Source of the DNA: Crocosphaera sp.
Lineage (GTDB): Bacteria; Cyanobacteriota; Cyanobacteriia; Cyanobacteriales; Microcystaceae
Assembly (NCBI GenBank): GCA_030065735.1
Contig: JASJDD010000005.1
Location: 1 to 36,180, forward strand
Direction of reading: 5' to 3'
DNA: 36,180 nucleotides
Under the pieces are notes generated by a model. The model worked only from the letters and a program-made list of their open reading frames with translations, was not told where the DNA came from and ran no database searches. Each line of letters begins with the position of its first letter. Position 1 is the stretch's first letter. Made by a program: the position numbers and the translations under genes. Below, one piece after another: positions 10,208-19,013 of this stretch.

Positions 10208-10290
10208 TTGATAAATTTGACATCATTAATAATTCTGTTAACATGATTATAACCAAATTATCTATTAACTAAATCTTAACTTAAACCATT

Positions 10291-11304
10291 ATGAAAGTTG
10301 CTGTTTTTAGTACCCGTTCCTATGATCGCCAATTCTTAGAACTTGCCAATCAAGCTGCTGCTTCTGCTCACGATTTAGAATACTTTGAAACTCAATTAAA
10401 CAAGAAAACAGCCTCTTTAGCCAATGGTTTTCCCTGTGTTTGTATCTTTGTTAACGACATCGCTGATGAGACAAACTTAAAGATTTTAGCTGAACAGGGA
10501 ACTAAATTAATTGCTCTACGGTGTGCTGGATATAATATGATTGATATGCAAGCAGCGAGTCAATTAGGCTTAAAAGTTGTCAGAGTTCCTGCCTATTCTC
10601 CCTACGCAGTTGCAGAACACGCAGTTGGGTTAATCTTGATGCTAAATCGCAAATTAAACAAAGCTTACAATCGAGTTAGAGATGATAATTTTACCCTGGA
10701 TGGTTTATTAGGATTTGATTTACATGAAAGTACCGTAGGCGTAATTGGTACTGGCAAAATTGGCACAATTTTTGCTCAAATTATGCAAGGTTTTGGTTGT
10801 CATTTATTAGGCTATGATGTTTATACCAATGAACATTTTACAGCCATAGCAGGGGCTAAATATGTTGATTTACCAGAATTATTAGCTAAGTCTGACATCA
10901 TTTCACTTCACTGTCCCTTGCTTCCATCAACTCACAATCTTATTAATCAAGAAACCATTAAACAAATGAAACAAGGGGTGATGTTAATTAATACCAGTCG
11001 TGGACAATTAGTTGATACTCGTGCTGTGATTGATGGCATAAAAACGGGTAAAATTGGCTATGTTGGTTTAGATGTGTACGAAGAAGAAGAAGAACTGTTT
11101 TTTCAAGATTATTCTGACGGTATTATTCAGGATGAAACTTTTCAACTCCTGCAGTCTTTTCAAAATGTTGTCATTACTGCTCATCAAGCCTTTTTTACCA
11201 AGGATGCTTTAACCGCTATTGCTCAAACCACCATCGCTAATATTAGCAGTTGGGAACAAGGAAATGAGTTAACTAATGAAGTAAAAATCCCAGTAGCAAA
11301 TTAA
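10291..11304 (+). CDS. ldhA: D-lactate dehydrogenase-type 2-hydroxyacid dehydrogenase
   Basis: The 337-residue protein has the D-isomer-specific 2-hydroxyacid dehydrogenase fold. The NAD-binding motif VGVIGTGKIG contains G153, G155 and G158. The catalytic triad is plausibly R237 (NTSRGQLVD), a Glu around residues 264-266 (GLDVYEEE) and H298 (TAHQAFFT). The GLDVYEEEEELFFQDYS and AYSPYAVAEHAVG stretches are typical of fermentative D-lactate dehydrogenases (LdhA/Ddh), which reduce pyruvate to D-lactate with NADH. Together with glycogen phosphorylase upstream this suggests a dark-fermentation set, and a decayed lactate permease lies about 9 kb away. No Shine-Dalgarno is evident before the ATG. 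A fragment of the dispersed repeat begins at the stop codon. Confidence 0.92.
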   Translation: MKVAVFSTRSYDRQFLELANQAAASAHDLEYFETQLNKKTASLANGFPCVCIFVNDIADETNLKILAEQGTKLIALRCAGYNMIDMQAASQLGLKVVRVPAYSPYAVAEHAVGLILMLNRKLNKAYNRVRDDNFTLDGLLGFDLHESTVGVIGTGKIGTIFAQIMQGFGCHLLGYDVYTNEHFTAIAGAKYVDLPELLAKSDIISLHCPLLPSTHNLINQETIKQMKQGVMLINTSRGQLVDTRAVIDGIKTGKIGYVGLDVYEEEEELFFQDYSDGIIQDETFQLLQSFQNVVITAHQAFFTKDALTAIAQTTIANISSWEQGNELTNEVKIPVAN

Positions 11305-11720
11305 CGAAGTCAGAAGTTCCGTCTCAAAAACTATTCGCGGCTCGACATATTAAAGAATGTTAAGAACGGGAAACCCTGTCCTACTGCTCATTACCTATTG
11401 TTTATTACTGTTTGTCTTTGTTTTATTTTACAAGTTATTTCGCTATTTTAACGAAAGTAACTAATTAATTCAATTTATAGACAGTAGATAAATATTATTA
11501 TATTTATTATCAAAAATCTTATATTTATGTTTCTTTTTATTTTGTTATTGATCGTTTTTGAGAGTAAAAAATTTAGTTATTTTTAGAAACTTTACTAACA
11601 GCTTTACTTTAATTAATTGAGAAATTCAAATATAAAAAAAATCAGCTATCTAACGGTCTGAACTAGAAGCAAATGCTATAAGAAAAGGACAAGTATTGAT
11701 GAATTGTTAGTTCAAAAATA
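11305..11720. other. AT-rich spacer of 416 bases
   Basis: The spacer starts with a shortened copy of the dispersed repeat (AACGAAGTCAGAAGTTCC, 11303-11320), which breaks off into unrelated sequence. The rest is strongly AT-rich with no reading frame that I trust, and presumably holds the promoter of the following PEP-CTERM gene. A purine block AAAAGGA at 11682-11688 is too far from that gene's ATG to be its ribosome site. Confidence 0.5.
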
Positions 11721-12440
11721 ATGCTAAAACTTAAGCAAATTATTCCTGGGATGTTGACATCTCTTAGCTTTGCTGTGGTCTCTTCTGTCGAAGCTGCAAC
11801 GGTAGTTAATACTGATAGCAGTGGTAATGTTGTCAGTATTAGTGACCTTGAAATCTGTATCAGTGGCGCTGAAATTTGTGCCAAAACACAAGAAGAACTG
11901 GAAGAAAATGAAATTAAAATTATCGACTCTTATGATGTTGCTTTTCCACCCGGTCTATTCAATGAGATTTTTGGTGATCCAACTCAACCTGATTTTATGG
12001 GTTCTTGCGACGACGGTTTATGTTTTTGGGGGAATCAAACGCAAGCAAATCTAGCCATCACGAGTATTAATGATGCTATTAATATGCTTGATCCGACTCC
12101 ACCTTTGGTGACTGGAGAGTTGGTTTTGCCCCCTCTTCCTCCCATAACACAGACCAACAACTTCTATCGAGTTCCCCTCAGTTTTGATGACGCGGACAAC
12201 TCAATTACCTCTCGTCAAGGCACCAATAATGATGCTGATCCTGACAATCCCTGGATTTTAGATGAAATCGTTACCAATTCAATAGACACTATACAGTTTT
12301 ATGCTGATTTTCAATTTATTGCTAGAGAGATTATCAGGCCTATCCCTCCCGATACTCCAAATGTTCCAGAACCGTCGAGTTTAATGGGGATTCTTTTTAC
12401 CTTCGGTTCTGTGCTGATGGTTAGTAAAAAGAAGAATTGA
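11721..12440 (+). CDS. PEP-CTERM sorting-domain exported protein
   Basis: The 239-residue protein has an N-terminal signal peptide (positively charged MLKLK, hydrophobic core, cleavage plausible after about residue 25, VSSVEA). At the C-terminus is a complete PEP-CTERM signal: VPEPSS (about 215-220), a hydrophobic helix and the basic tail KKKN. Such proteins are exported and processed by an exosortase, typically to the cell surface or exopolysaccharide. The body is acidic, rich in Asp, Asn and Pro, with five cysteines that could form disulfides outside the cytoplasm. I do not recognise a catalytic domain. No exosortase gene is in the window. A signal-driven alternative start is not evident. 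Confidence 0.82.
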   Translation: MLKLKQIIPGMLTSLSFAVVSSVEAATVVNTDSSGNVVSISDLEICISGAEICAKTQEELEENEIKIIDSYDVAFPPGLFNEIFGDPTQPDFMGSCDDGLCFWGNQTQANLAITSINDAINMLDPTPPLVTGELVLPPLPPITQTNNFYRVPLSFDDADNSITSRQGTNNDADPDNPWILDEIVTNSIDTIQFYADFQFIAREIIRPIPPDTPNVPEPSSLMGILFTFGSVLMVSKKKN

Positions 12441-12520
12441 CCTGTCGATGGAGACTGGGAGACTCGAAGAGCAGGGGAACAATAAATTTAGAATGAAGAA
12501 TGTAGAATGAACAGAAAAAA

Positions 12521-12548
12521 TTAATTCTTAATTCTTAATTCTTAATTC
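12521..12548. repeat. 7-bp tandem repeat, TTAATTC, 4 units
   Basis: Four exact TTAATTC units are followed by a degenerate TTCATTTTC tail, in the short spacer between the convergent PEP-CTERM and pxcA genes. It is the same class of heptameric array as those at 31, 16281 and 22760. Confidence 0.85.
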
Positions 12549-12597
12549 TTCATTTTCCCCCGTCACCCTCAATTTTCAGAAAGTTGTGCAGCTTAAA

Positions 12598-13965
12598 CTA
12601 CTCATTCATATTCTTATAAGTGGCCACCGCAGAGGGAGAAATACGATTAAGATAACGGAAGATCCAATATTTAAGAACCGTATCTAAAATAACTGGAAAC
12701 GTCGCAATAAAAAGAAAGTTAAATTCTTGGTTTTCAGGTAAACCAAAATGACGGGCAACTCCTTCTAAAATCACCTCCCAACCATGAGGAGAGTGGAAAC
12801 CCACAAACATATCAGTAAACAAAATAATCAAAAATGCTTTAGCTGGATCACTTAAACCATATAAAATTTCATCTAAAAAAGATTTAAGCACTTCAATTTC
12901 TTTTCGACTACTAACAATTACAATAGCAAAAGCAGTGACTGAAAATAAATCAGCAAAAACATTGCCAATCGAATCAATTCCTTGGGCGCGATAGGTTTCT
13001 GTTATTTCTTGGGCTTTTTCTTGAACTTTTTTTTCAACTTCTTCCTCCGCTAATGGTTCTCTTAAACCAATTAAACCCTGAAACCGTAGTATTTCTTCAT
13101 AATGACTTAACTCTTTAAAGGCTTCTTCTTCTAAATCTTTATTGATAAAAACAACTTGTTCGTGGTTATGAAAGTATTGATGAATAATTGGAGTTAGTAA
13201 AAAAGTTTTTGTTAATTGGTGAGTCAATAAAGGAACAATAATCAATAACAAAATAAATTTAATAGACAGGGCAGTTCTTAAGCGAGATTTACGATATTTA
13301 TTGAGAACTTGTTCCTCGCTTTCTCCCGATTTTGGATCAATTTCTTGTTTGATTTTATTGAGTGTGTTAATAAAAGATCGAGGTAAAACGCCCGTTTTTT
13401 GAGAAGCCGATTCCAAACGACTCTCATTGTTTTGGAAGGAAGCACCTTGATAAATATTATTAGAAGTTTTTGCAGAATTTTGAGACATATCTTGATTATC
13501 TACTTGTTCGGTTTCTTGCTCATTTAAGGATTTTTTAGCTAAAACGAGAGAACCATTATCAATCACTTGTGTATCCCTAGGTTGATATTTAGAAGTAACT
13601 TCATCAATAAACTCTAATTTCTCGAAAATAATAGCAGCCGTTGTGGCATTTTTTTGTAATTCTCGTTCAGTTGTGATCTCTTGAGGAAATTCTTGTATAT
13701 TGGAAATGTTGAGGAAGAGGCGACTGGTCTTAAACACACCTAATCCCATATTAATCTTTTTTAAATAACCATTAACTTCGGTTTTAAAATAAGAAACAAC
13801 ACTGTCACCATAGTCAGCATTTTCCTTGGAGACCTTTTGGCCACCAAAATGATTATCTTCAATTTCCCTTATCTTTAAAGCTGCTTTATATGCGTTATCT
13901 AAGGACCTTTCTGGGGTAGCTGTTAACCAATTAGAAGTCTTTTTAATTAAGGACTTAAATTTCAT
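12598..13965 (-). CDS. pxcA: proton extrusion protein PxcA (CemA family)
   Basis: The 455-residue protein has a long soluble N-terminal half followed by the CemA-type membrane domain. Hydrophobic segments lie at about residues 230-252 (IKFILLLIIVPLLTHQ), 339-355 (ADLFSVTAFAIVIV), 376-400 (AFLIILFTDMFVGFHSPHGWE) and 422-442 (FIATFPVILDTVLKYWIFRYL). The HSPHGWE motif is typical of CemA/PxcA. In cyanobacteria PxcA is needed for light-induced proton release and pH/inorganic-carbon adjustment at the plasma membrane. The N-terminal 200 residues, rich in Gln, Asn and Ser, are longer than in chloroplast CemA but normal for PxcA. It is divergently transcribed from the P-loop gene across about 100 bases. 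Confidence 0.93.
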   Translation of the reverse strand: MKFKSLIKKTSNWLTATPERSLDNAYKAALKIREIEDNHFGGQKVSKENADYGDSVVSYFKTEVNGYLKKINMGLGVFKTSRLFLNISNIQEFPQEITTERELQKNATTAAIIFEKLEFIDEVTSKYQPRDTQVIDNGSLVLAKKSLNEQETEQVDNQDMSQNSAKTSNNIYQGASFQNNESRLESASQKTGVLPRSFINTLNKIKQEIDPKSGESEEQVLNKYRKSRLRTALSIKFILLLIIVPLLTHQLTKTFLLTPIIHQYFHNHEQVVFINKDLEEEAFKELSHYEEILRFQGLIGLREPLAEEEVEKKVQEKAQEITETYRAQGIDSIGNVFADLFSVTAFAIVIVSSRKEIEVLKSFLDEILYGLSDPAKAFLIILFTDMFVGFHSPHGWEVILEGVARHFGLPENQEFNFLFIATFPVILDTVLKYWIFRYLNRISPSAVATYKNMNE

Positions 13966-14066
13966 AATAATTTCGACTTACCTGAAACAAACAAAAAATA
14001 AAATCAACAGAGAACCCACAAGAAACCATTGCAAAATGATTGTATGTTAACCCATTTAGTTGAGGA

Positions 14067-16220
14067 ATGTCCGTGAAGCGAACCTCTCTGTGGATTGAAG
14101 GAACCACCCGAACCGGAAAAACAACCGAATTAGTCAAAGAATTTTGTCATTGGGTTGAAGACAAACGTCAGCAGAAAAGCTCCTCCTCTGTTCAATCAGT
14201 CACCCAAAATCTGGCCTCATCAGTGTTAGTTTTCTCCGCTAATGATGATAATCGCCGTGATTTAGCTGATCGACTCTCCTTAGCTGTAAACGGAAGTTAC
14301 CCCATTTACTGCAAAACCCCCATAGGATGGATGAGAGATGAAATCAAACTGTTTTGGCCGTTGTTGTTTGAGGAACTGTCTTTAAAAGCACAGTTTCCCC
14401 TGCTCTTACGTCCGGAAACGGAACAATTCCTCGCCACTCAGTTATGGCGGTACCGTCAGAGTCATAACGGAAACTCCCACACCAACCCGTTTTTAGCCAC
14501 ATTGACTGGAAATAGTGAGTTTCGCTTTGTCCGTCAAACTCTAGACTTACTACAGTTAGCGGGTGCTAGTGGGATTATGGTGGAGCATATCCCCTACATT
14601 CTAGAACAGGGTTTAGAGGAGGGGGAGTATTTTTTAGAAGAGTTAAATAATTCAGAGATGACGGGGACTTCTTTGGCTCAATTACGGGGTGATCTGATTC
14701 TAGAATGGCAGCAATGGTGTTTAAATCGCGGTTTATTAACTTATGGTTTAATTTACACTCTTTATTGGCGATATTTATTGCCAAATTCCCAATATCAACA
14801 CCATTTAATTAATCGTTATCAAGGGATTTTTGCTGATGATGTGGATGATTATCCAGCTATTACTAAAGATTTATTTCAGTTTCTCTTAGATCATAAAGCC
14901 TTTGGCGTATTTACTTATAATCCTGATGGACAAGTTCGTTTAGGATTAAATGCAGATCCTCTCTATTTATCCCAATTGTCATCTCATTGTCAGGTAAAAA
15001 TCTTAGCTAATTATCCCAGAATTCAGAGTAATTATGGTGAAGTAATTGTCCAATTAGCTACTCACCCTTTATCAGTGGAAAATTTACCAGATTTTTTTAG
15101 TTCTATCCAAACGATTTCTCGTGCTGAATTATTACGAAAAACCGCTAATTTTATTGTTGATGCAATTAAAAATAAGCAAATTAATCCCGAAGATGTAGCC
15201 ATTATTGCTCCAGGATTAGACGAAATTGCTCGTTACACATTGATCCAAATCCTATCAGCTGCTAATATTCCCGTTAAACCATTAAATGAACAACGTCCTT
15301 TAATTAGTTTTCCCTTAGTTAGAGCCTTGATAACTCTATTAGGACTGGTTTATCCGGGCTTAGCCAGATTATTTGCAGGAGATGATATTGCTCAAATGCT
15401 GACCACTTTGAGTTATGATGCGACCCAGAAAATAGCAGCTATTGATCCCGTGAGAGCCGGTTTAATTGCCGATAGTTGTTATGAGGTTAAATTAGAAAAA
15501 TCCCAATTTCTTCCCATTGAAACCTACCCCCGTTGGGATAGAATTGGTCATGGAGCAACAGCCGCTTATAATCATCTTGTTGATTGGATAAAAGAAACAC
15601 AATATCAAGTCAAACAAGACCAACTTTCTACTCCTATGAGAGTTTTAGATAAAGCCATTCAAGAATTAATAGAAGTTAAATATCAATTATCCTATCAACA
15701 ATTATCCGCTTTAAGAGAATTAACAGAAACAACTCAACATTTTTGGGAAATTGATCGCCGTTTACGACAGTATGATCCTAACCCCAAATTCCCAAAAGAA
15801 ACCTTAATCGAGTTTATTCAATTATTACGACGGGGAACTATTACAGCTAACCCTCGTCCTCTCTATTACTTAGGAAAAAAACCGAGTTATGTTACTTTAG
15901 CAACTATTTTCCAATATCGGTCTTTAAAAAGTTGTCACCGTTGGCAATTTTGGCTAGATATATCATCTAATTTATGGGAAAAAGGTGGGGCTTCAGTGCT
16001 ATTTTGCGCCCCCTTATTTCTGAGAGAATGGTCAGGACGAACTTTAACCCCTGAAGACGAATTTGAAGCCGATCAAGCCCGTTTAAAGCGTATTTTGAGA
16101 GATTTATTAGGACGAGTACAAGACAAAGTTATCCTCTGTCATAGTGATTTAAGTGTTAAGGGAACAGAACAAACAGGACCACTATTAACCCTAGTCAATG
16201 GTTCTCAAGAAATAGAATAA
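14067..16220 (+). CDS. large P-loop NTPase, superfamily-1-helicase-like, function unknown
   Basis: The 717-residue protein has a Walker A motif close to the N-terminus (GTTRTGKTT, residues 12-20), followed by VLVFSANDDNRRDLADRL and KTPIGWMRDEI. A Walker-B-like IFADDVDDYP lies near residue 253, and a late VILCHSDLSVKGTEQTGPLL segment (about 690-709) recalls motif VI of UvrD/Rep/AddB-type helicases. I infer a DNA-repair or recombination role, but the helicase motifs are degenerate and no nuclease motif is seen. Start choice is open. The GAGGA ribosome site directly abuts the ATG at 14067, whereas an in-frame GTG at 14073 has normal 6-base spacing and may be the real start (715 residues). It is divergent from pxcA. 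Confidence 0.78.
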   Translation: MSVKRTSLWIEGTTRTGKTTELVKEFCHWVEDKRQQKSSSSVQSVTQNLASSVLVFSANDDNRRDLADRLSLAVNGSYPIYCKTPIGWMRDEIKLFWPLLFEELSLKAQFPLLLRPETEQFLATQLWRYRQSHNGNSHTNPFLATLTGNSEFRFVRQTLDLLQLAGASGIMVEHIPYILEQGLEEGEYFLEELNNSEMTGTSLAQLRGDLILEWQQWCLNRGLLTYGLIYTLYWRYLLPNSQYQHHLINRYQGIFADDVDDYPAITKDLFQFLLDHKAFGVFTYNPDGQVRLGLNADPLYLSQLSSHCQVKILANYPRIQSNYGEVIVQLATHPLSVENLPDFFSSIQTISRAELLRKTANFIVDAIKNKQINPEDVAIIAPGLDEIARYTLIQILSAANIPVKPLNEQRPLISFPLVRALITLLGLVYPGLARLFAGDDIAQMLTTLSYDATQKIAAIDPVRAGLIADSCYEVKLEKSQFLPIETYPRWDRIGHGATAAYNHLVDWIKETQYQVKQDQLSTPMRVLDKAIQELIEVKYQLSYQQLSALRELTETTQHFWEIDRRLRQYDPNPKFPKETLIEFIQLLRRGTITANPRPLYYLGKKPSYVTLATIFQYRSLKSCHRWQFWLDISSNLWEKGGASVLFCAPLFLREWSGRTLTPEDEFEADQARLKRILRDLLGRVQDKVILCHSDLSVKGTEQTGPLLTLVNGSQEIE

Positions 16221-16280
16221 AAGTAAACTTTAGGAGCCAGGAATTAGAATATTGAATAGTAGAAGTATGCAAATTACAAA

Positions 16281-16322
16281 TTCTAAATTCTAAATTCTAA
16301 ATTCTAAATTCTAAATTCTAAA
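16281..16322. repeat. 7-bp tandem repeat, TTCTAAA, 6 units
   Basis: Six exact TTCTAAA units lie between the convergent P-loop and response-regulator genes. The unit is the exact reverse complement of the TTTAGAA array at 22760-22794, so the two arrays are the same repeat in opposite orientation. Confidence 0.92.
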
Positions 16323-16341
16323 TTTTTTAGTTTAATACTAA

Positions 16342-16710
16342 CTAACCATTTCGTAATAATTGTTTCACTGTTCCCAATAATTCATCATGAGGAAACGGCT
16401 TAATAATATAAGCATCAGCCCCCTGTTTTAAGCCCCAATAACTATCAACTTGGGTATTTTTGGTCGAACAAAGAATCACGGGAATATGTTCCGTTTTGGG
16501 ATCGCTTTTAATGCTACGACAAGTCTGATAACCATTCAGATTAGGCATTACCACATCCAGAATAATCAAATCAGGAGCAAGGGATTTGAGCTTTTCTAAG
16601 GCTTCAGCCCCATCCATGGCGGTGGTAACAGAAAAGCCATTATCCGTCAGTAAACCAGCAATCAGTTCACGTTGAGCAGTGCTATCATCGGCTACTAGAA
16701 TTGTACGCAT
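16342..16710 (-). CDS. CheY-like single-domain response regulator
   Basis: The 122-residue protein is a bare receiver domain: acidic pair D8-D9, phospho-acceptor D52 in ILDVVMPNLNGY, S82/T83 in CSTKN and K104 in KPFPHDE. There is no output domain, so it must act by protein contact. The QRELIAGLLTDNGFSV opening and overall layout resemble PilH/PatA-type regulators of cyanobacterial twitching motility and phototaxis, but no partner kinase is adjacent and the assignment is tentative. It lies downstream of rpsU on the same strand with a hairpin between them. No clear ribosome site is seen. Confidence 0.9.
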   Translation of the reverse strand: MRTILVADDSTAQRELIAGLLTDNGFSVTTAMDGAEALEKLKSLAPDLIILDVVMPNLNGYQTCRSIKSDPKTEHIPVILCSTKNTQVDSYWGLKQGADAYIIKPFPHDELLGTVKQLLRNG

Positions 16711-16826
16711 AAGAAGTCATTGAAAAATAAGCTTGAGTGACAACCAGTTATGAGTTCTATAAAATAGGATACCCAGAAACCTCATCTAACTATCATCTTG
16801 GAAAATGGGGTCGTTGATCATTGAAA

Positions 16827-16856
16827 GGCCCTAACTTAAGTTGGGTTGTTAGGGCC
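16827..16856 (-). terminator. hairpin between rpsU and the response regulator
   Basis: GGCCCTAAC and GTTAGGGCC form a perfect 9-bp stem with a 12-base loop, 80 bases downstream of the rpsU stop. On the minus strand only three T follow, so it may be a weak intrinsic terminator, an attenuator or a processing site. Confidence 0.45.
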
Positions 16857-16935
16857 ATTCGACTTCCCTTAGATAGTCTGGGGAAGTGTGATTATCTGAA
16901 TTCGCGTCTAGCTATGAACAAAGAATCTCTAGACT

Positions 16936-17118
16936 TTAGTGTCGGCGCGATCGCTGTCTTCGCCGAGTCGCTTCCTTGCGCTTGCGTTTTTCTTGTGGCG
17001 TTTCAAAAAATTGGTGCTTTTTATAATCTGTATAGATTCCAGCTTTAGCAACCTGTCGTTTAAAGCGACGTAACGCAGATTCAATGGGTTCGTTTTGACC
17101 AACAACTACTTGGGTCAT
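16936..17118 (-). CDS. rpsU: 30S ribosomal protein S21
   Basis: The 60-residue, strongly basic protein opens [20 protein letters not shown] and ends in an Arg/Lys tail ([17 protein letters not shown]), as S21 proteins do. S21 joins the small ribosomal subunit near the anti-Shine-Dalgarno region and aids initiation. The ribosome site AGGAGG lies upstream of the ATG. The leader upstream (17119-17325) holds a small hairpin (GCTTTA/TAAAGC, 17186-17204) and otherwise nothing coding. Confidence 0.96.
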   Translation of the reverse strand: MTQVVVGQNEPIESALRRFKRQVAKAGIYTDYKKHQFFETPQEKRKRKEATRRRQRSRRH

Positions 17119-17325
17119 TATGTAACTTTACACCTCCTGTTTGGTTTCCGTGATGTTTATGGACTGTCAGCTATGACACTGACCAGCTTTATTTTTATTA
17201 AAGCGTATTGAGGCACATTTCTTCAACCCATCAAGTATAACCCAGATGGGTACATTTTAAACCATCTTATCCACTTGATGATAACATTTCTCGCACCTAA
17301 ACACTCTCTTTAGCTTTGACAAGTG

Positions 17326-17772
17326 CTAATTAGAGGAACTATTAGATAATATTAAACAAGCCACAGAAATTGATGTTACTAAGTTGAAACTATCTATTCC
17401 TTCATAAACTTCCCAACTTTTAGACAGTCTAGCTAAAGGGTTTTTTAATGATGTACTGCAAAAAACCAACATAACAGGTAAAATTTTATAAGACTTTAAT
17501 GCTAAAGACATATCGCAATCAGCTTGAATTCTTTTTGAATCACCGATTTGATAACAAGAACGAACTTCAAAACCGATTCCGTCATAATTTCTCCAACTCT
17601 TAGGAATTCGATGATTAAACTTATCATTAGGAATTAAACCATCAGTAGACCTAATAAGTTGTTTAAATTCATCTCGATTATTAATATCAGGATAGCTTTT
17701 ATAAGGATCGAATTTTAAAACTTTCCTAATGTTGGTTATTGCTATATTCAATAGTTCATCTTCATCTATCAT
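17326..17772 (-). CDS. hypothetical protein, last gene of a three-gene operon
   Basis: The 148-residue protein has no motif I recognise. It begins MIDEDELLNIAITNIRKVLK, has a central FEVRSCYQIGDSKRIQADCD segment and a C-terminal hydrophobic part (VTSISVACLILS) that could be a buried strand or a weak membrane segment. There is no signal peptide. A good AAGGAGA ribosome site precedes the ATG, and only 12 bases separate it from the upstream pilin-like gene, so it is likely co-transcribed and co-translated with it. Its function is unknown. Confidence 0.65.
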   Translation of the reverse strand: MIDEDELLNIAITNIRKVLKFDPYKSYPDINNRDEFKQLIRSTDGLIPNDKFNHRIPKSWRNYDGIGFEVRSCYQIGDSKRIQADCDMSLALKSYKILPVMLVFCSTSLKNPLARLSKSWEVYEGIDSFNLVTSISVACLILSNSSSN

Positions 17773-17784
17773 GTTATATTCTCC

Positions 17785-18231
17785 TTAATAACGACTATAA
17801 TCATAAAGTTCAGGGGGAGTTTTTTTCGCATTTAAAGTGTAACAATGTCTTCCTTGAGGATGATCCCAAAATAGATCAAGTCTTCGATAAAAGTCATCTT
17901 TTTTTCTATTCTTTTGACTATCGGTTTCAAAGTTAGCACACAGTTGATACTCAGTGCCATCAATAATATTATATTCATAGGGTTGTTTGCTCATGGGATC
18001 TAATGTATAACCCTTATCAGGAAGAGATTGAGGTAGTGCTGAATTGTTTTTACTTTTAATGGTTTCTCTGCGGATAAATTCAGTAATATCGTGTAAGTTT
18101 TCTACTCGTCTTTTATCTGCTTTTAAACTTCGTTGTAACTGAGGTGAACCTAATAACCAAAATCCTGTCAAAATACCAATTGTTACCGCAAAAATAGATA
18201 GCCAAAGGAAAAAACGATTAAGGGATTTCAT
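17785..18231 (-). CDS. membrane-anchored pseudopilin-like secreted protein
   Basis: I start this gene at the ATG at 18231, giving 148 residues, because that start overlaps the stop of the upstream gene as ATGA, a classic coupling arrangement. The reading frame stays open further upstream but only as antisense-like sequence. A single N-terminal membrane segment (about residues 7-28, FFLWLSIFAVTIGILTGFWL) is followed by a periplasmic or extracellular domain. The LPDKGYTLDPMSKQPYEYNI and YQLCANFETDS stretches resemble type II secretion/pilin-fold globular heads, with two cysteines able to form a disulfide. It sits between the DUF5671-like and hypothetical genes. The pilin similarity is by eye only. 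Confidence 0.68.
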   Translation of the reverse strand: MKSLNRFFLWLSIFAVTIGILTGFWLLGSPQLQRSLKADKRRVENLHDITEFIRRETIKSKNNSALPQSLPDKGYTLDPMSKQPYEYNIIDGTEYQLCANFETDSQKNRKKDDFYRRLDLFWDHPQGRHCYTLNAKKTPPELYDYSRY

Positions 18232-18890
18232 ACTGTAATCAACTCTTCTCTTAACCAAAGTAAGTAATAACAAAAAATAGTACCGGCAATTAATAAAACA
18301 ATGAGGGATTTCAAGACAAATCCTAAAGTTAATGCTCCTGTTAATAAAGAAGTTAGAAACCAAACTAAATCACCAATAACAATTAAAGCAGTGATAAATA
18401 AAGCAACATAAGTCAACCATTTTCTAATGCCTGATTGATAATTTTGAGAATGTTCTGCTAAATTAGAAAAAATAACTTTCATGAACAGTAAATAAACAGG
18501 ATAAACTATTATTAACCGTGCTAAATTTGCAGCCAAATTACTGAACCATCGAGAACGATCTAAGGGATCATCGATCATATAATTAACTGCAATAAAGCCA
18601 ATGCTTCCTAATGCTTGACTCCAAATACTCAAAGTAATAAACGATAGTAAATATAAAAAGGTTTCTTTGGCTGATCCTCCCCTCTGTTTGCTAGGAACAG
18701 GAATAGTCATACCGATAATTCTTTCAAAGGCTTGAGCAAAGGCTAAATCAATATCTTGGGTTGACCAACCTTGATTTTTAAGTAATTTGTAAATGGTTTC
18801 ATCGGGGATACCTTTGTTATTAGCAACTTCGATAAAATTGCTAATAGACTCAATAGTAGAATTTTTCTGTCTAGATTGCTGATTAGCCAT
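18228..18890 (-). CDS. DUF5671-like integral membrane protein
   Basis: The 220-residue protein has a short UBA-like helical head (residues 13-52, FIEVANNKGIPDETIYKLLK and GWSTQDIDLAF), followed by four or five membrane segments: about 72-98 (FLYLLSFITLSIWSQALGSI), 120-143, 156-176 and 180-212. The region AKETFLYLLSFITLSIWSQA with DDPLDRSRW fits the DUF5671 family, a family of bacterial membrane proteins of unknown function. It is the first gene of an operon, and its TGA overlaps the next ATG. No enzymatic residues stand out. Confidence 0.72.
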   Translation of the reverse strand: MANQQSRQKNSTIESISNFIEVANNKGIPDETIYKLLKNQGWSTQDIDLAFAQAFERIIGMTIPVPSKQRGGSAKETFLYLLSFITLSIWSQALGSIGFIAVNYMIDDPLDRSRWFSNLAANLARLIIVYPVYLLFMKVIFSNLAEHSQNYQSGIRKWLTYVALFITALIVIGDLVWFLTSLLTGALTLGFVLKSLIVLLIAGTIFCYYLLWLREELITV

Positions 18891-19013
18891 AATTCAAACC
18901 ATTCAGGATTATCTTCTTCTGCAAAATCCTCTCAATCTTTACCAGACTTTTTTTGGAGAAGAATCAGAGAAATAATGATATCAATCCCCTGATCAATTAG
19001 AAAGCATTGCTCG

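Noticed and set aside
11663-11884. 73-codon minus-strand frame across the PEP-CTERM start
   Set aside because: Antisense to a gene with a clear signal peptide, and it lacks a ribosome site.
16281-16322. Repeat array that could be taken for a CRISPR
   Set aside because: The unit is 7 bp with no spacers. It is a simple tandem repeat, and no cas genes are present anywhere in the window.
17326-18231. Toxin-antitoxin pair
   Set aside because: Sizes and a secreted, membrane-anchored product do not fit. No toxin fold or DNA-binding motif is visible.
18232-18363. N-terminal extension of the pilin-like protein
   Set aside because: The extension is the antisense-like alternate frame of the DUF5671-like gene. 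The ATGA overlap marks the true start.
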